From Marinibacterium anthonyi (GTDB lineage Bacteria > Pseudomonadota > Alphaproteobacteria > Rhodobacterales > Rhodobacteraceae): 64,000 nt of DNA. Shown here piece after piece: positions 45,381 through 52,736 of this stretch; positions within the stretch are counted from its first letter, which is position 1, and each line of letters begins with the position of its first letter. The position numbers and the translations under genes are program-made. Under the pieces are notes generated by a model. It was given only the letters and a program-made list of their open reading frames with translations. It made no database searches and was not told the origin of the DNA. The stretch is taken from the NCBI GenBank assembly GCA_003217735.2, contig CP031585.1, positions 1,041,501 to 1,105,500 of the forward strand, read 5' to 3'.

Positions 45381-45426
45381 CAAATTTCTTCAAAGAAATT
45401 TGTCAAAAGTTTCGTGGAAACTTTTG
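45381..45426 (-). terminator. two adjacent AT-rich perfect hairpins
   Basis: CAAATTTCTT / AAGAAATTTG (45381-45402, 2-base loop) and CAAAAGTTTC / GAAACTTTTG (45404-45426, 3-base loop) each have a perfect 10-bp stem, one base apart. They lie 7 bp after the stop of the minus-strand gene at 45434 and are AT-rich within a G+C-rich region, fitting a tandem terminator. Confidence 0.75.
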
Positions 45427-45433
45427 CCCCGGA

Positions 45434-46195
45434 TCAGGCCGACCGTTCGACCTCGGATGTGGCGCGCGACCGCTCCAGCGCTGCCAGCCACAGGTCATCG
45501 ACGGCATCGATCCTGGCCGGGTCGAACCGGTCGGCCTCTTCCCAGTAGCGGCCATGGGGGACGCGGTAATCCAGCAGGTCCTCCTGCGCCAGTGCCCGGT
45601 GCATCGCGTCCGCATCCGGCACGGCGGGGCCGTCGGGCAGGGCGGTCAGATCGGACAGGCGGGCGCGCGGCATGACCAGCCGGCTTTCCGGATCGGTCGA
45701 GATGTTGACGGTCTGACAGCCTTCGCGCGCGGCGATCAGCATCAGCCGCGCGCTCTTGGCTTCCAGGTTGCGCAGCGTGATGTCGGCGCGCAGCGGATCC
45801 GGCGCGCCGGTGCCGTAGAAATGCGTCTTGCCGGCGGCCGGATAGACCATGTCGCAGCCCAGGAAGGCCATGACCTTGGGCCGCAGCGCCCCCAGCGCCC
45901 AGTAACCGGTGGTGAACGCCATGGTCCCGCCGGCGTACAGCACGCCGCCGTACAGGTTCTGGAAGGGCACGTAATCGTCCGACAGGATCCGGGCCTGGCC
46001 GTCCGCGACCACCGGCGCATGGCGGTCTGCGGGGAAATCGTCAGGGTGGATCGTGTGGGTCCAGTCGTCGCGGATCGCCCAGGCATTGTTGATCGCGACG
46101 ATGGCGTCGAACGGATGATCCACCCAGTCCCGCGCGGCAAGGGCGGAGGGCGCGCTGCCCAGGATCAGCACGATCTGCGGGGCGGGAATGGACAT
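45434..46195 (-). CDS. hypothetical protein with nucleotide-sugar-type GSAPS motif
   Basis: This 253-aa protein is not one I recognise with confidence. It starts MSIPAPQIVLILGSAPSALA, a Gly-Ser-Ala-Pro-Ser loop after a hydrophobic strand, like the GxGPS loops of DUF115 proteins and GT42 sialyltransferases. Further blocks are AIVAINNAW, TMAFTTGYWAL and MAFLGCDMVYP. No signal peptide or membrane segment is seen. A GT-A-like or DUF115-like sugar-nucleotide enzyme is a guess. I chose ATG 46195; an upstream ATG would add nine residues. It is convergent with nothing and is followed by tandem hairpins. Confidence 0.7.
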   Translation of the reverse strand: MSIPAPQIVLILGSAPSALAARDWVDHPFDAIVAINNAWAIRDDWTHTIHPDDFPADRHAPVVADGQARILSDDYVPFQNLYGGVLYAGGTMAFTTGYWALGALRPKVMAFLGCDMVYPAAGKTHFYGTGAPDPLRADITLRNLEAKSARLMLIAAREGCQTVNISTDPESRLVMPRARLSDLTALPDGPAVPDADAMHRALAQEDLLDYRVPHGRYWEEADRFDPARIDAVDDLWLAALERSRATSEVERSA

Positions 46196-46276
46196 GGCAG
46201 AGCGCTCCAGTAGCCGGGACAAGGCGATGGCCGGACCATAGCCGATCCCGGGTATTCCGCTACCCGAAACACGAAA

Positions 46277-46306
46277 AGGGCCGCGAAGCTGTGGCTTCGC
46301 GGCCCT
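46277..46306 (-). terminator. leuA terminator
   Basis: A perfect 13-bp stem (AGGGCCGCGAAGC / GCTTCGCGGCCCT) with loop CACA lies 23 bp after the leuA stop and runs into TTTCGTGTTT on the minus strand. This is the cleanest intrinsic terminator in the window. Confidence 0.92.
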
Positions 46307-46328
46307 GTCGCGACATGTCAGCCGGTGA

Positions 46329-47903
46329 TCAGCTCACGTCCTTGTACGAGATCTCGCGCGCATCGGCCCCGGGGCCGGCCTTGTCGCGGCGCACCAGAAG
46401 CCGGTTCAGCGCGTTCACATAGGCCTTGGCCGAGGCGACGACCGTATCGGTATTGGCCGATTGGCCGGTGGCGATCATGCCATCCTCTTCCAGCCGAACC
46501 GACACCGTCGCCTGCGCGTCGGTGCCTTCGGTCACCGCGTGCACCTGGTACAGCTGCAGATGGGCGTCGTTGGGGTGGATCTTGCGGATCGCCTTGAAGC
46601 TCGCATCGACCGGCCCGTCGCCATGTTCGGTGGCGGTCACCTCCTGGCCGTCGACTTCCATCTCGACCGTGGCTTCCGCCGGACCGCCGGTGCCGCAGAC
46701 CACCTTCATCGACAGGATCTGCAGGCGGTCGTTCTCGGCATCCTCCCCGGCGCGCATCAGGGCAAGAAGGTCCTCGTCATAGACCTCCTTCTTGCGGTCG
46801 GCGAGTTCCTTGAACCGCACGAACACATCCTTCAGCTGGTTGTCCCCCACCTCGAAACCAAGCTGGCGCAGCTTGTCGCGCAGCGCCGCGCGGCCCGAAT
46901 GCTTGCCCATGACAAGGTTCGACGCGGTCAGGCCCACGTCCTCGGGGCGCATGATCTCGAAGGTCTCGGCATTCTTCAGCATGCCGTCCTGGTGGATGCC
47001 CGATTCATGGGCAAAGGCGTTCTTGCCGACGATGGCCTTGTTGAACTGCACCGGAAAGCCCGACACCGTCGCCACCCGGCGCGAGATGTTCATGATCTTG
47101 GTCGCGTCGATCTGCGTGTGCCAGGGCATGATGTCGTGACGTACCTTCAGCGCCATCACGACTTCTTCCAGCGCGGTGTTGCCGGCGCGTTCGCCCAACC
47201 CGTTGATCGTGCATTCGATCTGGCGCGCGCCGCCCGCGACAGCGGCCAGCGAATTCGCCGTCGCAAGGCCAAGGTCGTTGTGGCAATGGGTGGCAAAGAT
47301 CACGTCCCCGGCGCCCGGCACCTCGGCGATGAGCCGCCGGATCAGGTCGGCGCTTTCGACCGGCGCGGTGTAGCCCACCGTGTCGGGGATGTTGATCGTC
47401 GTCGCCCCGGCCTTGATGGCAATCTCGACCACGCGGGCCAGGTAATCCCACTCCGTCCGGGTCGCATCCATCGGCGACCATTGCACGTTGTCGCACAGGT
47501 TGCGCGCATGGGTCACCGTCTCGTGGATGCGCTCGGCCATCTCGTCCATGGTCAGGTTCGGAATGGCCCGGTGCAGCGGCGAGGTGCCGATGAACGTGTG
47601 TATCCGCGGCTGTTTGGCATGGCGCACGGCGTCCCAGCAGCGGTCGATATCGCCGATGTTGGCCCGCGCCAGCCCGCAGATCACCGCGTTCTGCGACCGT
47701 TTGGCGATCTCGGACACCGCGTTGAAATCGCCTTCCGAGGCAATGGGAAAGCCGGCCTCGATGATGTCGACGCCCATCTCGTCCAGAAGGCCGGCGATCT
47801 CCAGCTTTTCTTCATGGGTCATGGTTGCGCCGGGGCTCTGCTCGCCGTCGCGAAGGGTCGTGTCGAAGATCAACACGCGATCTTTGTCGGTGGTCTGGGT
47901 CAT
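46329..47903 (-). CDS. leuA: 2-isopropylmalate synthase
   Basis: This 524-aa enzyme condenses acetyl-CoA and 2-ketoisovalerate, the first committed step of leucine synthesis. It has the catalytic barrel starting LIFDTTLRDGEQSPGATM, the GHGAED-type helix (HCHNDLGLATANSLAA with metal ligands) and the C-terminal LeuA dimer/regulatory domain (about residues 390-510) where leucine inhibits. An upstream leucine-rich leader peptide points to attenuation control. Confidence 0.96.
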   Translation of the reverse strand: MTQTTDKDRVLIFDTTLRDGEQSPGATMTHEEKLEIAGLLDEMGVDIIEAGFPIASEGDFNAVSEIAKRSQNAVICGLARANIGDIDRCWDAVRHAKQPRIHTFIGTSPLHRAIPNLTMDEMAERIHETVTHARNLCDNVQWSPMDATRTEWDYLARVVEIAIKAGATTINIPDTVGYTAPVESADLIRRLIAEVPGAGDVIFATHCHNDLGLATANSLAAVAGGARQIECTINGLGERAGNTALEEVVMALKVRHDIMPWHTQIDATKIMNISRRVATVSGFPVQFNKAIVGKNAFAHESGIHQDGMLKNAETFEIMRPEDVGLTASNLVMGKHSGRAALRDKLRQLGFEVGDNQLKDVFVRFKELADRKKEVYDEDLLALMRAGEDAENDRLQILSMKVVCGTGGPAEATVEMEVDGQEVTATEHGDGPVDASFKAIRKIHPNDAHLQLYQVHAVTEGTDAQATVSVRLEEDGMIATGQSANTDTVVASAKAYVNALNRLLVRRDKAGPGADAREISYKDVS

Positions 47904-47960
47904 GGTGGTAACTTTCGATGTCTAATCCGGGGTGCCGTCGATGTGGCGCGCGCGATACCT

Positions 47961-47996
47961 CCTCTGAGCGGGCGCGCCGGTTGGCACGCTCAGAGG
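47961..47996 (-). promoter_or_regulatory. leuA leader hairpin (attenuator)
   Basis: CCTCTGAGCG and CGCTCAGAGG pair perfectly (10 bp) across a 16-base loop. The 5' arm contains the stop codon of the leucine leader peptide, so a ribosome at the Leu codons or at the stop would change folding. A second, competing pairing is possible between the loop's GGCGCG and a downstream CGCGCC. No U-tract follows, so termination may be non-canonical. Confidence 0.6.
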
Positions 47997-48076
47997 CGGA
48001 TTAGCAGAAGCAGCAGGCCACGCAGGGCATCGACGACCTGGGCGGTCGCGGAAAGGATATGCGTGGCGTTTTCCAT
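47990..48076 (-). CDS. leuL: leucine leader peptide of leuA
   Basis: A 28-aa ORF starts at ATG 48076 (MENATHILSATAQVVDAL) and ends ...RGLLLLLIRL-stop. Seven of its last eleven residues are leucine, five in a row (CTG CTG CTT CTG CTA). It ends inside the hairpin 87 bp before leuA. This is the classic layout of a leu attenuator, in which stalling at Leu codons during leucine shortage lets transcription continue. Confidence 0.85.
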   Translation of the reverse strand: MENATHILSATAQVVDALRGLLLLLIRL

Positions 48077-48178
48077 GGCGCGCATCCTAGACGAAGGCAT
48101 GGGCAAAAGGAAAGGACGAATTGCACGAAATGCGCCGTATCCCCCAGGCGTCGACCCGGCTCGGGAATACCTGCCCAG

Positions 48179-48201
48179 ATCTTCTTCTTGGCCCAAATAC
48201 C
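48179..48201 (+). repeat. intergenic CTTCTTCTTGG / AAATACC motif, leuA-MORN spacer
   Basis: ATCTTCTTCTTGGCCCAAAT followed by ACC is another copy of the recurrent motif. It lies about midway in the spacer between the leuA leader and the MORN gene. The rest of this spacer (48077-48352) shows no gene. Confidence 0.6.
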
Positions 48202-48352
48202 TGTCGCCCGGCCGCCGCCCGGACCGCCGGCTTCGGAAAAGCGCCGCACCCCCATCTTCACCTTTGAAAAAATACTTGCGCCTCAGGCCCCGGACCGCCT
48301 GCCAGGGCGGGCGAGGTCCCCGCTCGTCCGTCCGTCCGGACGGCCTCGCCGC

Positions 48353-49765
48353 TCAGCTGCCGTCCGACAGGGCCCCGTTGTCCCATTCCCCGGTGGCTTC
48401 CTGCCCGGAGGCATAGGTCATCTTGCCGGTGCCCTGCCGCTTGCCGGCCTTGAACTCGCCTTCGTAGATGTCGCCATTGGCGTAATAGGCGCTGCCCTGG
48501 CCCGAAATCTCGCCCCGGCTCCATTCGCCCACGTAGCGGAACCCGTCGGGCATCACGATCTCGCCCTTGCCGTCGCGCTGGCCGTCCTTGAACGTGCCGG
48601 TATAGACCGTGCCGTCGGCATAGGTGGCCTTGCCTTCGCCGTTGCGCAGCCCGTTGGCCCAGCTGCCTTCATAGCGATAGCCGTCGGGATAGGTCATCAC
48701 CCCCTGGCCGTCGTTCAGCGCGTTCCTGAATTCGCCCTCGTAGACGATGCCGTTGGCGAAAACCGCCTTGCCCTGGCCCTCGATCACGCCGGCGACCCAG
48801 TCGCCCTCGTAGCTCGACCCGTCGGGATAGGTGATCTTGCCCTTGCCGTCGGACAGGTCGGACTGGAACGCGCCCTCGTAGACCGACCCGTCGGGATAGG
48901 CGACCTGGCCCTTGCCTTCGATCTGGCCGGCGACCCAGGTGCCCGAATAGACATAGCCGTCGGCGCCGGTGAACGTCCCCTGGCCGTGGCGGCGGTCGTC
49001 GCTGAAGTCGCCCTCGTAGATGTCGCCGTTGGCATAGGTCACCTTGCCGGTGCCCTCGCGCTTGCCGCCGACCAGCTGGCCTTCGTAGACGTCGCCGTTG
49101 GGCTGGGTCAGCGTGCCGGTCCCGTCGATCTGGCCGTCCTTCCAGGTGCCGACATAGATCAGCCCGTCGGGCAGGGTCAGCTTGCCCACGCCCTCGCGCT
49201 TGCCGTTCTGGATGTCGCCTTCATAGACCGCGCCGTCGGGATAGGTGATCGTGCCCTTGCCCTCCTTGCGGCCATCGACCCAGTCGCCCTTGTATTCGTA
49301 TCCGCCCGGGCTTTGCATCGTGCCCTTGCCGCTGTGCCTGGCGTTCACGAACGTCCCTTCGTAGCGCACGCCGTTGGCATAGATCGCGATGCCCTGGCCG
49401 TTGATCACCCCGTCGACCCATTCGCCCTCGTAGGTGCCGCCATCCGAAAAGGTGATCCGCCCGATCCCGTTCGGCTTGCCCTTGGAAAATTCGCCTTCAT
49501 AGACGGACCCGTTGGGAAAGCGCGCGGTGCCCACGCCCCTGATCTCGCCGTCGGCCCATTCGCCGGTGTATTCGTAGCCGTTGGGCAGGGTATAGGTGCC
49601 CGTCCCGTGCTGCAGCCCGCCCTTGAAGGTGCCGGTATAGACACCCCCGTCATCGTATTGCTTGGTCTGGACCTGCCCGTCCTGGGCGATCGCCGCCACC
49701 GGCGCCAGGCCGGCCGCCATGAAGATCGCCAGTGCGGGGGCAAGAGCTTTCCTGCGGTAAGCCAT
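48353..49765 (-). CDS. exported MORN-repeat protein, 19 repeats
   Basis: This 470-aa protein has a signal peptide (MAYRRKALAPALAIFMAAGL, cut after AIAQ) followed by 19 tandem MORN units of 23 residues, each of the form Y-x-G-x-W/F-x(3)-x(3)-G-x-G. The array runs from about residue 38 to the C terminus with no other domain. MORN sheets bind lipids or proteins, and in bacteria their role is mostly unknown. The start could also be ATG 49786, which would add seven residues; neither has a clear Shine-Dalgarno sequence. It is divergent from nadE. Confidence 0.85.
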   Translation of the reverse strand: MAYRRKALAPALAIFMAAGLAPVAAIAQDGQVQTKQYDDGGVYTGTFKGGLQHGTGTYTLPNGYEYTGEWADGEIRGVGTARFPNGSVYEGEFSKGKPNGIGRITFSDGGTYEGEWVDGVINGQGIAIYANGVRYEGTFVNARHSGKGTMQSPGGYEYKGDWVDGRKEGKGTITYPDGAVYEGDIQNGKREGVGKLTLPDGLIYVGTWKDGQIDGTGTLTQPNGDVYEGQLVGGKREGTGKVTYANGDIYEGDFSDDRRHGQGTFTGADGYVYSGTWVAGQIEGKGQVAYPDGSVYEGAFQSDLSDGKGKITYPDGSSYEGDWVAGVIEGQGKAVFANGIVYEGEFRNALNDGQGVMTYPDGYRYEGSWANGLRNGEGKATYADGTVYTGTFKDGQRDGKGEIVMPDGFRYVGEWSRGEISGQGSAYYANGDIYEGEFKAGKRQGTGKMTYASGQEATGEWDNGALSDGS

Positions 49766-49925
49766 TGGGAACGTCAGGCCTTTCATTGCTGCAGCCGGAA
49801 GGCTTGGTTGCCCTGAATCTAGGCGAGCCGGCCCCCCGGGGCAACGCCTTTTCGGCTGCTCCATCTTTCGCCCCGGCGCGCATCCCGTTAAGGAGCGGAT
49901 AAGAACACCAAGGAACCCTGACCGC

Positions 49926-51584
49926 ATGGCCGACCGTTTTCGCGTGACACTGGCGCAGATCAACCCGGTAGTCGGAGACATCCCCGGCAATGCCGCCAAG
50001 GCCCTTGCTGCCTGGGAACAGGCCAGGGACGCCGGTGCCGACCTCGTGGCGCTGCCCGAAATGTTCATCACCGGCTACAACGCCCGCGACCTGGTGATGA
50101 AACCCGCCTTCCACACCGCCGCGATGGAAACCGTCAAGACGCTGGCCGCCCAATGCGCCGACGGCCCGGCGCTGGCCATCGGATCGCCCTGGACCGAAGG
50201 CACCGGCCTGTTCAACGCCTACCTGATCTGCCGGGGCGGCAAGATCGTCACCGCCGTGCTCAAACACAACCTGCCCAACAACGAGGTCTTCGACGAGGTC
50301 CGCATCTTCGACAGCGGACCCCTGGGCGGCCCCTATTCGGTGGGCAACACCCGCGTCGGCTCGCCCATCTGCGAAGACGCCTGGCACCCCGAGGTCCCGG
50401 AAACCCTGGCCGAAACCGGCGCCGAATTCCTCATCGTGCCCAACGGGTCGCCCTATCACCGCAACAAGTACGAAACCCGCCTGAACATGATGGTCGCGCG
50501 CGTCGTGGAAACCGGCCTGCCGCTGATCTACCTCAACATGGTGGGCGGCCAGGACGACCAGGTCTTCGACGGCGGATCCTTCGGACTGAACCCCGGCGGC
50601 GCGCTGGCCTTCCAGATGCCGGTCTTCGACGCCGAAATCGCCCATGTCGACCTGGTCCGCACCGATGACGGCTGGCGCATCGCCAAGGGACCGATCGTCA
50701 CCCATCCCGGCGAATGGGAACAGGACTACCGCGTCATGGTGGACTCCCTGCGCGACTACATGGCGAAATCGGGCTTCTCCAAGGTCCTGCTGGGCATGTC
50801 GGGGGGCATCGATTCCGCGCTGGTCGCCACCATCGCCACCGATGCGCTGGGGGCGGAAAACGTCCGCTGCGTGATGCTGCCCTCGGAATACACCTCCGAA
50901 CACAGCCTCGAAGACGCCGAAGCGGCCGCAAAGGCGCTGGGATGTCATTACGATTACGTGCCCATCACCCAAGGCCGCGACGCCATCACCGACACGCTGG
51001 CGCCCCTGTTCGCCGGCCTCGACACGGGCCTGGCCGAGGAAAACATCCAGTCCCGCCTGCGCGGTCTGCTGTTGATGGCGATGTCCAACAAGTTCGGCGA
51101 AATGCTGCTGACCACCGGCAACAAGTCCGAGGTCGCGGTGGGATACGCCACGATCTACGGCGACATGGCGGGCGGCTACAACCCGATCAAGGATCTGTAC
51201 AAGACCCGCGTGTTCGAAACCTGCCGCTGGCGCAACGCCAACCACCGCTCCTGGATGAAGGGCCCCGAAGGCACCGTCATCCCCGACCGCATCATCACCA
51301 AGCCCCCTTCGGCCGAACTGCGCCCCGACCAGAAGGACAGCGACAGCCTGCCGGATTACCCGGACCTGGACGCGATGCTGGAAATCCTTGTCGACCAGGA
51401 CGGATCGATCGCCGATTGCGTCGCCGCCGGGTTCGACCGCGAAACCGCGCAAAAGGTCGAACGCCTGATCTACATCAGCGAATACAAGCGGTTCCAATCG
51501 GCCCCCGGCGCGCGCCTGTCCAAACACGCCTTCTGGCTGGATCGCCGCTATCCCATCGTCAACCGCTGGCGCGATCCCAGCTGA
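49926..51584 (+). CDS. nadE: glutamine-dependent NAD+ synthetase
   Basis: This 552-aa fusion makes NAD from deamido-NAD using glutamine. The N-terminal nitrilase-type glutaminase domain has the catalytic E (ALPEMFITGYNARDL), K (VLKHNLPNNEVFDE) and C (SPICEDAWHPE). The C-terminal synthetase domain starts after about residue 275 with the ATP motif MSGGIDSALVATIA. Length and order are typical. The cell's final NAD step is likely this gene. Confidence 0.96.
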   Translation: MADRFRVTLAQINPVVGDIPGNAAKALAAWEQARDAGADLVALPEMFITGYNARDLVMKPAFHTAAMETVKTLAAQCADGPALAIGSPWTEGTGLFNAYLICRGGKIVTAVLKHNLPNNEVFDEVRIFDSGPLGGPYSVGNTRVGSPICEDAWHPEVPETLAETGAEFLIVPNGSPYHRNKYETRLNMMVARVVETGLPLIYLNMVGGQDDQVFDGGSFGLNPGGALAFQMPVFDAEIAHVDLVRTDDGWRIAKGPIVTHPGEWEQDYRVMVDSLRDYMAKSGFSKVLLGMSGGIDSALVATIATDALGAENVRCVMLPSEYTSEHSLEDAEAAAKALGCHYDYVPITQGRDAITDTLAPLFAGLDTGLAEENIQSRLRGLLLMAMSNKFGEMLLTTGNKSEVAVGYATIYGDMAGGYNPIKDLYKTRVFETCRWRNANHRSWMKGPEGTVIPDRIITKPPSAELRPDQKDSDSLPDYPDLDAMLEILVDQDGSIADCVAAGFDRETAQKVERLIYISEYKRFQSAPGARLSKHAFWLDRRYPIVNRWRDPS

Positions 51585-51603
51585 GGCGCGGGGCCAACCG
51601 CGT

Positions 51604-52035
51604 TCAGTTCAGCGCGACCAGCGTCGCCCCGGCGGCGATCAGCCCGACGCCCAGCCAGGCCGGCACCGACAGGTGTTCGCCCAGCAGAAGCGCGCCGATG
51701 ATGGCCACGAAAACGACGCTCAGCTTGTCGACCGGGGCGACCTGCGCCGCCTGTCCCAGTTTCAGCGCCCGGAAATAACAGATCCACGACAGCCCCGTCG
51801 CCAGGCCCGACAGCACCAGGAAGACCCAGGTTCTTGCCGAAATCGTGTCGGGGTCTTCCCAATGCCCGGTGACCACCACGATGCCCCCCGCCGCGCCAAG
51901 GATGACGATGGTCCGGATGAAGGTGGCAAAATCGGAATTCACGTTCTCGATGCCGATCTTGGCGAAGATCGCCGTCATGGCCGCGAACCCGGCGGACAGG
52001 ATGGCCCAGATCAGCCAGGTGTCGAATATCTTCAC
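51604..52035 (-). CDS. small EamA-family transporter
   Basis: This 143-aa protein has four membrane helices forming one EamA half (WLIWAILSAGFAAMTAIFAKIG at the start, PAWLGVGLIAAGATLVAL at the end). Full transporters have two halves, so this type probably works as a dimer. I chose GTG 52035, seven bases downstream of AAGGGA; no ATG lies in frame near it. The substrate is unknown. It is convergent with nadE. Confidence 0.82.
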   Translation of the reverse strand: MKIFDTWLIWAILSAGFAAMTAIFAKIGIENVNSDFATFIRTIVILGAAGGIVVVTGHWEDPDTISARTWVFLVLSGLATGLSWICYFRALKLGQAAQVAPVDKLSVVFVAIIGALLLGEHLSVPAWLGVGLIAAGATLVALN

Positions 52036-52193
52036 GCCATGTGTCCCTTCGGTTGCTGATGCGGGCCAAGTATCGGGCGCAATCGCCTGTCCTGCCAACC
52101 GGTCAAATGCCACGTGGACATTCCGGGGGCGCTGAATGACGCTGAACCCGGCCGCATGTGCCGCATTCTTGTTCCCCGATCCGGGAGGCCCCG

Positions 52194-52583
52194 ATGCCCC
52201 GAGCCGATTTCGATCCCGCCACCGTGCAGCCCGACGACCGCCCGCCCGCCAAGGCAACGCTGTTCCCCAACGGCGCGCCGGCCCCCTGGCGCGGCGTTGT
52301 GCCGGGCGCGGACCTGGGCGGGCCGGTCACCGTGCTGACCTATGGCAACGACACCCAGGGCGAAGGCCCGCGCCTGCATGTACATCCCTATGACGAAACC
52401 TTCGTGGTGATCGAAGGCCGGGTGCGGTTCTTCGTGGGCGACCAGGTGATCGACGCCGTGGCGGGCGAGGTGGTCCTTGGCCCGAAGGCCGTGCCGCACC
52501 GGTTCGTCAACCTCGGACCCGGGCGGATGCAGACCATCGACATCCACCATTCGCCGCGCTGGATCCAGACCGACCTGGACTGA
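52194..52583 (+). CDS. cupin-domain protein
   Basis: This 129-aa single-cupin protein has the metal-binding motif 1 GPRLHVHPYDETFVVIEGRV (two His, one Glu) and motif 2 PHRFVNLGPG. It is probably a small metal-dependent enzyme or sensor; the substrate cannot be told. I chose ATG 52194 behind GGGAGG; an in-frame ATG 36 bp upstream lacks a ribosome site. It is divergent from the EamA gene and is followed by 16-bp repeats. Confidence 0.83.
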   Translation: MPRADFDPATVQPDDRPPAKATLFPNGAPAPWRGVVPGADLGGPVTVLTYGNDTQGEGPRLHVHPYDETFVVIEGRVRFFVGDQVIDAVAGEVVLGPKAVPHRFVNLGPGRMQTIDIHHSPRWIQTDLD

Positions 52584-52588
52584 AGACG

Positions 52589-52636
52589 GGGCGGGACAAG
52601 GGCAGGGCCGGACAAGGACAGGGCGGGACAAGGGCA
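52589..52636. repeat. 16-bp tandem repeat after the cupin gene
   Basis: Three units of GGGCGGGACAAGGGCA (the middle one with two changes) begin 5 bp after the cupin stop and run into the G-quadruplex-loop stem-loop at 52633. Confidence 0.85.
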
Positions 52637-52681
52637 GCCCCCGAACGCTCCCACCCGCCCACCCCGCGTCCGGGGGCTGCC
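52633..52681 (-). terminator. stem-loop with G-quadruplex loop, copy 2
   Basis: Arms at 52633-52648 and 52666-52681 make a 16-bp stem with one A.C mismatch on the plus strand that is G.U in minus-strand RNA. The 17-base loop is identical to that at 30170-30186, GGGGTGGGCGGGTGGGA on the minus strand, though the stems are unrelated. It lies 55 bp after the PfkB gene stop (minus) and 49 bp after the cupin stop (plus). Confidence 0.8.
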
Positions 52682-52732
52682 AGTGGGCGCGGCCAGTGAG
52701 CGCGGCCTGTGGGGGCTACCAGTGGGGGCGTG
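52681..52732. repeat. degenerate 13-bp repeats after the PfkB gene
   Basis: Four 13-bp units related to CAGTGGGCGCGGC (the last two diverged) fill the space between the G-quadruplex-loop stem-loop and the PfkB stop at 52737. Confidence 0.6.
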
Positions 52733-52736
52733 TCCG

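Noticed and set aside
46461-48416. 651-codon plus-strand frame across leuA
   Set aside because: It is antisense to leuA and its leader; no motif, no ribosome site.
48059-49816. 585-codon open frame on the plus strand opposite the MORN gene, with a regular repeat pattern
   Set aside because: The periodicity is inherited from the 69-bp MORN repeat DNA; it has no ribosome site and no recognisable domain.
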